From Megamonas sp. UBA1792 (GTDB taxonomy: Bacteria; Bacillota_C; Negativicutes; Selenomonadales; Selenomonadaceae): a DNA stretch of 16,228 bases. The notes below the pieces were generated by a model. It was not told the DNA's origin. It saw only the letters and a program-made list of their open reading frames with translations, and did not search any database. The position numbers were made by a program, and so were the translations under genes. Each line of letters opens with the position of its first letter. The first letter of the stretch is position 1. Positions 7,171 through 13,810 of the stretch are shown piece by piece. Where the stretch lies: the NCBI GenBank assembly GCA_002315155.1, contig DCFY01000050.1:1-16228 (forward strand). Direction: 5' to 3'.

Positions 7171-8354
7171 TTAATCCATCTACAAAACAGAAGGTCAATG
7201 TAATATTATTGTCAATCGGCCATTTTTTTAATGACTTTTATTGCAACTTTCTTCCTGTTTTATTGCCAATCATCATGCCACGTCTTGATTTGTCACTTAC
7301 CATGAGTGGCCTTCTTGTCATGGTTATGTCCTTCACCTCAAATGTATTGCAGCCTTTTTTTGGCTATCTCATGGACAAACGGAATCTCAGTAAACTATTG
7401 CTCATTGCAATTCCGTTTGGTGCCTTCTTCGTCTGTATGACAGGCTACGTCACAACAAAGATTTCCCTTTTTATTATCATTGCACTGTCCGGGCTGGCAG
7501 TGTCTTCTTTTCATCCGCTAGGTTCAACACTCGTGAGTAAAGTTGCCAACCATAAAAATCTTGGACTTGCTCTTTCACAGTATGTCGCCGGTGGTAATAT
7601 TGGATTTGCCTTTGCCCCGCTTATCATTGTATATTTTACTCAATCCTATGATCTAGAAGCTTTGCCTATACTCATTATCCCCGGATTATTACTAAGTTTT
7701 GCTTATTATTACACAAGACTGTATCGTATTTCTACGAAACAAGACAATCAAAAAGACCCTTACAACAAAGAACTGAACCTACGCACGCTTTTACGCAGTT
7801 CCTCCATTATTAAACTGAATACAGCCATGGCACTACGTGCCTGGACACATGTTACTATATCAACATTTTTACCACTGCTCCTAATAAATCGCGGTGGTAC
7901 TCCCACTTTCGCTGGAGGGATGCTTACAATTTTTCTTGTTGGTGCCGCTACAGGTGGAGTTATTGGTGGTTATTTAGGTGACCGTATAGGTCATAAAAAA
8001 ATCATTATTCTTTCATTGTTGATTGGTGTCCTTCCAACCTATTATTTTTTTACACATGAAACAATTGATGCCTTATCACTTTTTGCCCTCTTTCTTTGCG
8101 GCGCAGGATTGCAGGCCCCTCAGCCAAGTTCTCTTATCTGGGCACAACGTCTTTTACCAAATCATGCTGGCATTGCGTCTGGTATGATGATGGGACTTTC
8201 CTTCGGAATTGGCAGCATCGGCACAGCTTTCACAGCTGCCATTGGTGATCTTATTGGCCTTAATAATGCCCTCACACTTACTACCTTGCCCATTTTTTTT
8301 GCAGCTCTTGTAGCACTGTGGATTCCATTTCCAAAAGAAAATAATCTTGTATAA
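7167..8354 (+). CDS. MFS transporter, fosmidomycin-resistance (Fsr)-like
   Basis: 395 aa and about 12 hydrophobic segments. The N-terminus LLSIGHFFNDFYCNFLPVLL and LSLTMSGLLVMVMSFTSNVL are typical of Fsr-type MFS efflux proteins. QPFFGYLMDKRN (loop 2-3), SSFHPLGSTLVSKVANHKN and YVAGGNIGFAFAPL are also typical. GGYLGDRIGHKK, the second-half copy of the MFS loop motif, and GLSFGIGSIGTAFTAAIGDL in TM11 support the call. E. coli Fsr confers fosmidomycin resistance, but the substrate here cannot be read from sequence. The start is a TTG at 7167 that overlaps the UPF0291 stop (TTGA). There is no SD before it and no earlier in-frame ATG, and the next ATG would delete TM1. Translation probably depends on coupling. 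It is the last gene of dat-UPF0291-MFS. No clear terminator follows. Confidence 0.88.
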   Translation: MINPSTKQKVNVILLSIGHFFNDFYCNFLPVLLPIIMPRLDLSLTMSGLLVMVMSFTSNVLQPFFGYLMDKRNLSKLLLIAIPFGAFFVCMTGYVTTKISLFIIIALSGLAVSSFHPLGSTLVSKVANHKNLGLALSQYVAGGNIGFAFAPLIIVYFTQSYDLEALPILIIPGLLLSFAYYYTRLYRISTKQDNQKDPYNKELNLRTLLRSSSIIKLNTAMALRAWTHVTISTFLPLLLINRGGTPTFAGGMLTIFLVGAATGGVIGGYLGDRIGHKKIIILSLLIGVLPTYYFFTHETIDALSLFALFLCGAGLQAPQPSSLIWAQRLLPNHAGIASGMMMGLSFGIGSIGTAFTAAIGDLIGLNNALTLTTLPIFFAALVALWIPFPKENNLV

Positions 8355-8412
8355 ATTTTCTTACTATTTATTACAATTATGTTATAAATTCCCTATCATA
8401 ATCAGCTCTAGC

Positions 8413-8434
8413 ATTGTGTTAAAAAAATCACAAT
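8413..8434. promoter_or_regulatory. Inverted repeat upstream of the carboxyltransferase promoter (possible operator)
   Basis: ATTGTG (8413-8418) and CACAAT (8429-8434) form a perfect 6-bp inverted repeat with a 10-base AT-only centre, ending five bases before the -35. Half-sites resemble those of Rex (TTGTG-N8-CACAA) and CRP/FNR regulators, but the spacing is two bases too long for either. A weak terminator for the MFS gene is less likely because no T run follows. Confidence 0.3.
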
Positions 8435-8439
8435 TTATA

Positions 8440-8468
8440 TTGACAATGCCTAATTTAGTACCTATACT
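8440..8468 (+). promoter_or_regulatory. Promoter of the carboxyltransferase gene
   Basis: A perfect -35, TTGACA (8440-8445), is followed by a 17-base spacer and TATACT (8463-8468). The predicted start near 8475 gives a 5' leader of about 140 bases. This is among the strongest promoters in the window, in line with a highly expressed catabolic enzyme. Confidence 0.82.
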
Positions 8469-8491
8469 GTATTTGTGATGTAAATTTGTTT

Positions 8492-8550
8492 GGGGTTTCG
8501 AGTTTGTAGTATCTATGCCGTATTGCATGATATATAACTACAAAATCCCC
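8492..8550 (+). promoter_or_regulatory. Structured 5' leader (stem-loop) of the carboxyltransferase mRNA
   Basis: TTTGTAGT (8503-8510) pairs perfectly with ACTACAAA (8537-8544). Inside, TATC-T-ATGC and GCAT-GATA (8509-8532 region) extend the hairpin. Outside, GGGG (8492-8495) pairs with CCCC (8547-8550). CCCTT (8548-8552) could instead pair with AAGGG of the ribosome binding site (8599-8603), so two exclusive folds are possible. It matches no riboswitch class I know. The pairing is seen, and the regulatory role is inference. Confidence 0.45.
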
Positions 8551-8616
8551 TTCAGATTTATGGGTTCGGCAATATGCTGGACTTATGTTATTATAATCAA
8601 GGGAGAGTGTTTTAAA

Positions 8617-9975
8617 ATGGAGAAAAAACCTGTAAAAATTACTGAAACCGTCTTACGTGATGGTCATCAGTCCCTCGTTGCAACGCGTATGCGTATCGAA
8701 GATATGTTACCGCAGTTAGCAGCATTGGACAAAATTGGCTACAATGCACTTGAAGCATGGGGCGGGGCTACATTCGATACTTGCCTTCGTTTTCTCGGTG
8801 AAGATCCTTGGGAACGTCTTGATACATTAAAATCCAATCTCAAAACTCCTATACAGATGCTTCTTAGAGGTCAAAACCTTCTCGGCTACAACCATTATTC
8901 TGATGATGTTGTTAAAGCTTTCGTAAAAAAAGCTTCTGAACATGGTGTTGGTGTATTCCGTATATTTGATGCGCTTAACGATGTAACAAACCTCAAAACT
9001 GCAATTGACGCAGCTCTTGGTTGTAAAGAAAAACCCCATGTACAAGGTTGTCTCGTATATACGGTAAGTCCTGTACATACAAATCAGACTTTTGTTGATC
9101 TTGCAATCAAGCTCGAAAAAATGGGAGTTCAGTCTATCTGTATCAAAGATATGTCTGGTCTTTTGAAGCCTTACGTAGCTGAAGATCTTGTTACAAAGCT
9201 CAAAACTGCTGTAAAGGTTCCAATTGAACTCCATACACATTATACAAGCGGTTTTGGCTCCATGACTTATCTAAAGGCAATTGAAGCTGGTGTAGACATC
9301 ATTGACTGTGCACTTGCACCTTTTGCTTGTGATACTTCCCAGCCTTGTACAGAAACAATGGTAGCTACACTTGAAGGAACAGCTCGCGATACAGGTCTTA
9401 ATCGCCAGGCTATGACACCAATCTCCAAACATTTCCTCGGTGTTAAGAAAAGAATCATGAGCGAATTTAACCTGAAAGGTTACTTTGATGTTAATCCTAA
9501 TGTTCTTGATTTTCAGATTCCGGGCGGCATGCTCTCGAACCTCGCAAATCAACTTAAGGAACAGGGTGCTGAAGATAAATATCAAGATCTTCTTGATGAA
9601 ATGCCTCGTGTCCGTAAAGACCTTGGTTATCCACCACTCGTTACACCATCCAGCCAGATCGTCGGAACAATGGCTACATTTAATGTCTTAATGGGCAAAC
9701 GCTACGCAATGGTTCCAAAAGAATTTAAAGATCTTGCCCGCGGTAAATTTGGTAAATCTCCAGTTCCTGTTGAAAAAGACTTCTTACATTCTCTTGGTGT
9801 TAAAGATGAAGATATCATTACCGATTGTGTAAAAGAAGATCAGAAAGCTGAAAAAATGGCTGATTTTAAAATAGAATTGGCTGGCAAAGGTTATCCTAAT
9901 GCTTCAGAAGAAGATGTTCTTTCCTATGCTTTATTCCCACAAGTTGCAGAAGAATTTTTCAAAGCTCATCGTTAA
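8617..9975 (+). CDS. oadA: Biotin-dependent carboxyltransferase subunit (oxaloacetate decarboxylase alpha / pyruvate carboxylase B / transcarboxylase 5S family)
   Basis: 452 aa from the ATG at 8617, which has AAGGGAGAG about nine bases upstream. The open frame extends to 8515 but has no SD there. The enzyme moves a carboxyl group between pyruvate/oxaloacetate and biotin. The N-terminal TIM barrel has LRDGHQS (13-19) with metal ligand Asp15, CIKDMSG (175-181) with Lys177, the expected carbamylated lysine, and LHTHYTSG (205-212) with metal ligands His206 and His208. The conserved PYC_OADA C-terminal region follows (FQIPGGMLSNL, PSSQIVGTMA). The protein ends at AEEFFKAHR with no Ala/Pro linker and no MKM biotin site, so the biotin carrier must be a separate protein. 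No carrier or membrane beta subunit gene is adjacent. It could belong to Na+-pumping oxaloacetate decarboxylase, pyruvate carboxylase or methylmalonyl-CoA:pyruvate transcarboxylase. The symbol is a family label. It is a single-gene unit with its own promoter and terminator. Confidence 0.88.
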   Translation: MEKKPVKITETVLRDGHQSLVATRMRIEDMLPQLAALDKIGYNALEAWGGATFDTCLRFLGEDPWERLDTLKSNLKTPIQMLLRGQNLLGYNHYSDDVVKAFVKKASEHGVGVFRIFDALNDVTNLKTAIDAALGCKEKPHVQGCLVYTVSPVHTNQTFVDLAIKLEKMGVQSICIKDMSGLLKPYVAEDLVTKLKTAVKVPIELHTHYTSGFGSMTYLKAIEAGVDIIDCALAPFACDTSQPCTETMVATLEGTARDTGLNRQAMTPISKHFLGVKKRIMSEFNLKGYFDVNPNVLDFQIPGGMLSNLANQLKEQGAEDKYQDLLDEMPRVRKDLGYPPLVTPSSQIVGTMATFNVLMGKRYAMVPKEFKDLARGKFGKSPVPVEKDFLHSLGVKDEDIITDCVKEDQKAEKMADFKIELAGKGYPNASEEDVLSYALFPQVAEEFFKAHR

Positions 9976-9993
9976 TTTATACGTATATTTAAA

Positions 9994-10020
9994 GCGGCAC
10001 CTTATGGTGCCGCTTTTTTT
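9994..10020 (+). terminator. Strong intrinsic terminator after the carboxyltransferase gene
   Basis: A perfect 8-bp GC-rich stem, GCGGCACC/GGTGCCGC, with a TTAT loop (9994-10013) is followed by seven T. On the minus strand the same hairpin is followed by TTTAAAT, so it may also act weakly on the convergent kinase transcript. Confidence 0.93.
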
Positions 10021-10044
10021 ATGTCCTATCCCTATAAAAATCAC

Positions 10045-10080
10045 TTGTGATAACAATGCTTTCATCTCCTGCTATCACAA
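10045..10080. repeat. Inverted repeat in the convergent gap, possible kinase terminator
   Basis: TTGTGATA (10045-10052) and TATCACAA (10073-10080) are perfect 8-bp arms around a 20-base loop. On the minus strand the stem is followed by GTGATTTTTAT, so it may help to end the kinase transcript. The loop is long for a classical terminator. Confidence 0.35.
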
Positions 10081-10109
10081 ATGCCTGCATTGATTGTTTT
10101 ATCTTATAC

Positions 10110-11759
10110 TTATAAAAAACATGACTTACCAATAAACTCACGAAGTATCGAATTGTTTGGTATATCATCTTCACTATAGATATCATCAACATAATTCAGA
10201 AAATCAAGTAAACGTACTGCCTCACTGTATTCTGGAACGTCTACACTTATCTTCTCTAAAAGTGGTTTTGCATATTTTTTCAATATACCAAGTTCATAAA
10301 TCAATGCTGAATTAAACATGACATCTGCCTCTTCCTGGTAGGGAAAAATGTTTTTTTCTTCTCCTGCCCGCACATCCGGCCACTGTCTCAGAGTCTTCAA
10401 TGCATAAGCGCCTCTAAACTGATGATCACGCACCATCCGTCGAATAAGACGGGCATCTGTCGTTGGAATACGATTATGTGCATCAATATTTAACTGTGTA
10501 AGTGCACTAATATAGATTTTATATTTTGTCTCATGTGGTATTGCTTCTGTCAGCTTTTCATTAAGTCCATGAATGCCCTCAATAATCATTGGCTGATCTT
10601 TTCCCAGTTGCAAAGGTTCTTGCCCAACCCATGATCTTTCACCTGTAACAAAGTTGTAACGAGGAAGCGTCACTGCTTTACCAGAAAGCAGTTTCATCAT
10701 ATGTTCATTAAAAAGATCGACATCCAATGCTGCCAACGCCTCAAAATCATACTCACCTCTCTCATTGCGGGGTGTGTATAAGCGATTAAGGAAATAGTCA
10801 TCGAGTGATATAGATACCGGTTCAATACCGTTAACACGCAATTGTATCCTTAATCTTTGAGCAAAGGTCGTCTTGCCAGATGAAGATGGCCCGGCAATAA
10901 GAATAATTCGCAGTCTTTTATCTTCTGTAATGTGATCGGCAACCTGTGCAATTTTTTTTTCATGCAGTGCCTCTGATACACGAATGATATCACCAATACC
11001 GCCATTACGATTATAACGATTTAAATCTGTTATATAGTCACAATGTAAAATATTGGCCCAACGTTCTGCCTCGTTAAAAATATTAGCGAGCTTGTGCTGC
11101 ATTGACAGGACCGGAATCTGATCTGGAACATCATCCGTTGGTGTCCGCAAAACAATCCCCTCAGCGTAGTAGTCCAAAGCAAATAAACCAAGATGCTCTG
11201 TCGATGGCAGCATTGCTCCATAAAGGTAATCATAAAACTCTCCACAATAATATATGCTGACCGTTTCTTGTTGTAAAGAGGCTATAAGGTTTGCCTTCTC
11301 AATCTGCTGTGCTTTCTTGAAAAGCTGCACCGCAGATTCTTTATCCAATGTTTTACGAACAATTGGCAGTTTATTTTTCACAAGTTCTTTCATACGTGCT
11401 TCAATTAGATCTACCTTTATTGCATCGATTATAGTACCATCCGAAAAAATCACCTTACAGTAAAGCGCATTTTTAATCGAACACTCTACAATAATTTCTG
11501 CTGCTGGAAAGATCTCATGCAGCACCGTTATAAGCAAAAAGATAATTGATCGCCGATAAATCTTCATTCCTATTTCACTTGTCATATCGATAAATTCGAT
11601 TGTCTGATAATTATTTACAGGTACTTGCAAATCTTTCACCACATTATTGAGCTTTGCTGCAACAATAGGTGTCGCATAAGATTCCTGCCATTCCTTAGCG
11701 ATTTCCAACAGTAATGTTGCTGCATCATATTGCTTTCCCTTATCTTGTACAATCAACAT
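10110..11759 (-). CDS. Uridine kinase-like P-loop kinase with TGS/ThrRS-like N-terminal half
   Basis: 549 aa from the ATG at 11759, which has GGGGAGAGG four bases upstream. The frame is open 26 codons further, but without SD and through the inverted repeat after pit. Residues 1 to about 60 look like a TGS (ubiquitin-like) domain. Residues about 60-240 resemble the second additional (editing-type) domain of threonyl-tRNA synthetase (GMKIYRRSIIFLL, FPAAEIIVE, CSIKNALYC). Residues 283-549 are a uridine kinase/phosphoribulokinase-type domain with Walker A GPSSSGKTT (290-298). SLDDYF follows at about 318-323 and IIEGIHGLNE marks the substrate region. Firmicutes carry this fusion and it is annotated as a nucleoside or uridine kinase, but its substrate is not established. 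It follows pit by 98 bases on the same strand, across a large inverted repeat, so it may be only partly co-transcribed. Confidence 0.88.
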   Translation of the reverse strand: MLIVQDKGKQYDAATLLLEIAKEWQESYATPIVAAKLNNVVKDLQVPVNNYQTIEFIDMTSEIGMKIYRRSIIFLLITVLHEIFPAAEIIVECSIKNALYCKVIFSDGTIIDAIKVDLIEARMKELVKNKLPIVRKTLDKESAVQLFKKAQQIEKANLIASLQQETVSIYYCGEFYDYLYGAMLPSTEHLGLFALDYYAEGIVLRTPTDDVPDQIPVLSMQHKLANIFNEAERWANILHCDYITDLNRYNRNGGIGDIIRVSEALHEKKIAQVADHITEDKRLRIILIAGPSSSGKTTFAQRLRIQLRVNGIEPVSISLDDYFLNRLYTPRNERGEYDFEALAALDVDLFNEHMMKLLSGKAVTLPRYNFVTGERSWVGQEPLQLGKDQPMIIEGIHGLNEKLTEAIPHETKYKIYISALTQLNIDAHNRIPTTDARLIRRMVRDHQFRGAYALKTLRQWPDVRAGEEKNIFPYQEEADVMFNSALIYELGILKKYAKPLLEKISVDVPEYSEAVRLLDFLNYVDDIYSEDDIPNNSILREFIGKSCFL

Positions 11760-11793
11760 TTCCTCTCCCCTTTTTCTTATAACTTTACATAAA

Positions 11794-11842
11794 AAGACTT
11801 GAAAAAGTCTACTACATTCAATTGTACACTTTTTCAAGTCTT
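11794..11842 (-). terminator. Long hairpin between pit and the kinase gene, probable terminator
   Basis: AAGACTTGAAAAAGT (11794-11808) and ACTTTTTCAAGTCTT (11828-11842) are perfect 15-bp arms with a 19-base loop. On the minus strand the stem ends in CTTTTTAT, which suits termination of the phosphate operon. The T run is partly inside the stem and the arms are AT-rich, so an operator or mRNA-stability element is also possible. The kinase ATG is only 35 bases further on. Confidence 0.6.
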
Positions 11843-11857
11843 GACGAAACTATTCTT

Positions 11858-12856
11858 TTATTGAAATATCCGTACAACAATCTGATAAGCAACGGCCCCC
11901 ATCAATGCTGTACAAGGAATCGTTAATATCCACGCTATAAGCATCTGCTGTGCAACACCCCATCGTACTGCCCTAACACGTTTAGCTGTCCCAACCCCCA
12001 TAATAGAACCTGATACAACATGGGTTGTACTTACTGGAAGATGTAATAATGTTGCTGAAAAAATAACAATCGAAGAATTCAAATCAGCCGCAAAACCACT
12101 AATCGGTTCAAGTTTGAAAATCTTACCACCAATCGTCCTTATAATCTTCCAGCCACCAACAGCTGTACCACAAGCCATTGAAGTTGCTGCTAAAATCTTC
12201 ACATAAAATGGTACTTCAAATTGACTAATAAACCCGCCGCTTAAAAGTGCCAGCGTTATAATCCCCATTGACTTCTGCGCATCATTCGAACCATGAGAAA
12301 AAGCCATCATCGCTGCAGATAAAATTTGCATTTTTTTAAACCTGCTGTTAATTGCCGAAGGACTAAATCTGCCAAAAAGAAAGTATAAAATGCTCATAAC
12401 TATACAACCTGATACAATTGCAATCAATGGCGAAACAACCAATGACAAGACAATCTTACCGATACCATAAAGATTCAAGCCTGTAACACCTGTAGACACA
12501 AGCACTGCACCAATAATTCCACCTACAAGTGCATGCGATGAACTACTTGGTAATGCAATCCACCACGTAATAAGATTCCAAATAATCGCACCGATAAGTG
12601 CTGCAATTATAATCTTCTCATCTACATGATGTGCTGATTTTACAATATCAGCACCAATCGTTTCAGCAACACCTGTGCTATACATTGCTCCCAAAAAATT
12701 CAGGAATGCTGCCATGATAATTGCTTCACCAGGACGTATCGCACGTGTAGATACTGACGTTGCTATCGCATTTGCAGTATCATGAAATCCATTAATAAAA
12801 TCAAAAACCAATGCAAGAAGAATAACTGTTATAATTAAATACTGTAATTCAGGCAT
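11858..12856 (-). CDS. pit: Inorganic phosphate transporter, PiT family
   Basis: 332 aa, an integral membrane protein with about ten hydrophobic segments. It is a low-affinity phosphate (or metal-phosphate) symporter of the cytoplasmic membrane. It has the family's duplicated signature: GFHDTANAIATSV (23-35) in the first half and SHGSNDAQKSMG (187-198) in the second. ALPSSSSHALVGG (101-113) and LPVSTTHVVSG (273-283) are the paired re-entrant-loop motifs. The ATG at 12856 lies inside the end of the DUF47 gene, and the two overlap by eight bases, so translation is coupled. Length is at the short end of the PiT family, as is common for Firmicutes. Control is probably from the PhoP-box promoter before the DUF47 gene. 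A long hairpin follows the stop. Confidence 0.95.
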   Translation of the reverse strand: MPELQYLIITVILLALVFDFINGFHDTANAIATSVSTRAIRPGEAIIMAAFLNFLGAMYSTGVAETIGADIVKSAHHVDEKIIIAALIGAIIWNLITWWIALPSSSSHALVGGIIGAVLVSTGVTGLNLYGIGKIVLSLVVSPLIAIVSGCIVMSILYFLFGRFSPSAINSRFKKMQILSAAMMAFSHGSNDAQKSMGIITLALLSGGFISQFEVPFYVKILAATSMACGTAVGGWKIIRTIGGKIFKLEPISGFAADLNSSIVIFSATLLHLPVSTTHVVSGSIMGVGTAKRVRAVRWGVAQQMLIAWILTIPCTALMGAVAYQIVVRIFQ

Positions 12857-13475
12857 ATTTCATTACCACGCCTCTTATCATATCAGCAACGTCCTCGCAA
12901 TGGTCAAGGGTATCTTCCAAGTATTCCAATATTTCCTTCCACTTTATAAGCTCAATAGGATCCTTTACTTTATCAAACAGGAAAGCTACCTCATGGCGAT
13001 ATACGCGGTCACCTTCACTTTCAAGTTTGCCAATCTTGTGTGCAGCCTCAAGAATCTGTACCTGATTAGCTTTGATGTTCTTAAGTAGAGCAAAGGCTTT
13101 AATAATTTCTTCTGTACATTCAATTAAAAGCTTTGTCAGCGATATCGCTCCTTCTCTCGCCGGACCCGTGCGATACATTACAATACGCTGTAAAGTTCCC
13201 TGTAGAAAATCCACACCATCATCCAATCCATTTGCAAGTGCATAGATATCTTCTCTGTCAATCGGTGTAATAAAGGTTTGATTCAATTTATCGATAATTT
13301 TATCATTGACCGCATCGGCTTCATGTTCAAGATCAATGATTTCTTTCATTTTGGTTTCAGCCTTACTGTAATCCAGCATGACTTCGTCCATCATCAACGC
13401 ACCCTTATAAAAATAGCCTGCGCTTTCAACAAATAAATCAAAGAACTCTGTATCCTTATGCTTAAAATTAAACAT
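12849..13475 (-). CDS. DUF47 family PhoU-like protein, PiT accessory
   Basis: 208 aa, all-helical and soluble, with no signal peptide. DUF47 proteins are distant PhoU relatives made of paired three-helix bundles, and are nearly always encoded beside PiT transporters, whose activity they are thought to modulate. Two metal-binding type ExxxD motifs are visible: DLEHEADAVND (about residues 48-58) and KLESEGDRVYR (about 150-160), one per repeat. The ATG at 13475 has a strong GAGGAGG a few bases upstream. It is the first gene of the operon and overlaps pit by eight bases. Its upstream region has a PhoP-type direct repeat and AT-rich -10 candidates. Confidence 0.93.
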   Translation of the reverse strand: MFNFKHKDTEFFDLFVESAGYFYKGALMMDEVMLDYSKAETKMKEIIDLEHEADAVNDKIIDKLNQTFITPIDREDIYALANGLDDGVDFLQGTLQRIVMYRTGPAREGAISLTKLLIECTEEIIKAFALLKNIKANQVQILEAAHKIGKLESEGDRVYRHEVAFLFDKVKDPIELIKWKEILEYLEDTLDHCEDVADMIRGVVMKYA

Positions 13476-13500
13476 AGTTTCCTCCTCGAACCCCTATTTT

Positions 13501-13546
13501 ATTATACAAACAATTTTACTATATCATTATTTTATACAATTAACAA
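13501..13546 (-). promoter_or_regulatory. Promoter candidates of the DUF47-pit operon
   Basis: Two options are visible on the minus strand. The first is TTGTTA (13541-13546), 17 bases, TATAGT (13518-13523). The second is a perfect TATAAT (13501-13506) with no good -35. The first has its -35 inside the PhoP-like box, as expected for an activator-dependent promoter. Confidence 0.55.
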
Positions 13547-13567
13547 TAAGTTAACAACAATTTTATA
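13540..13567 (+). promoter_or_regulatory. PhoP (Pho) box-like direct repeat before DUF47-pit
   Basis: TTAACA occurs at 13540-13545 and again at 13551-13556, separated by five bases (11-bp period). A degenerate third copy, TTTATA, lies in phase at 13562-13567. This matches the Bacillus PhoP box (TT(A/C/T)ACA with 4-6 base spacers). It lies about 29-56 bases upstream of the start predicted from the TTGTTA/TATAGT promoter, the position where PhoP activates. The gene function (phosphate uptake) agrees. Confidence 0.65.
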
Positions 13568-13665
13568 AAATTTAATAAAAACCCAACAATCCCATATCGA
13601 ATAAGTAATCCTTCATTATTCAAGCGACCGATCATTCTATTGAGCAAACTTTAACATTATGTTAT

Positions 13666-13720
13666 TTTACTATTTGTTATTAATTCAAGACTATATCTTC
13701 AGCTGATAACAAATAGTAAA
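13666..13720. repeat. Large perfect inverted repeat in the 13476-13810 gap
   Basis: The arms TTTACTATTTGTTAT (13666-13680) and ATAACAAATAGTAAA (13706-13720) are perfect over 15 bp. The 25-base loop itself contains AAGA/TCTT. It is not next to a T run in either direction. It could be an operator, a processing site, the 5' end of a small RNA or a degenerate mobile-element remnant. Of the rest of the gap, 13568-13665 shows nothing I can name. Confidence 0.6.
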
Positions 13721-13740
13721 GCAATAAAACATACGAATAA

Positions 13741-13790
13741 AACCAGTATCAACAATTCTTAATAAATTGCTGATACTGGTTTTGATTTTT
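13741..13790 (-). terminator. Terminator of the CstA gene, possibly bidirectional
   Basis: AACCAGTATCA (13741-13751) and TGATACTGGTT (13771-13781) are perfect 11-bp arms, extended inside by CAATT/AATTG after one mismatch. On the minus strand TTTTATTCG follows, so it can end the cstA transcript. On the plus strand TTGATTTTTC follows, so it could act in that direction too. Confidence 0.7.
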
Positions 13791-13810
13791 CAGACAAAGT
13801 TAATTGGTTT

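Noticed and set aside
8413..8434. Calling the inverted repeat a Rex or CRP/FNR site.
   Set aside because: Half-sites fit, but the centre is ten bases instead of the eight required between TTGTG and CACAA. Reported only as an unnamed operator candidate.
8515..8616. In-frame upstream extension of the carboxyltransferase by 34 codons.
   Set aside because: There is no SD before the ATG at 8515, the stretch forms the leader hairpin, and its residues do not resemble the family N-terminus. The ATG at 8617 has a good SD and starts the conserved domain.
11760..11837. Extension of the kinase gene to an ATG at 11837.
   Set aside because: The extra 26 residues run through the long inverted repeat and have no SD. 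The ATG at 11759 has a strong SD and starts the recognisable TGS-like domain.
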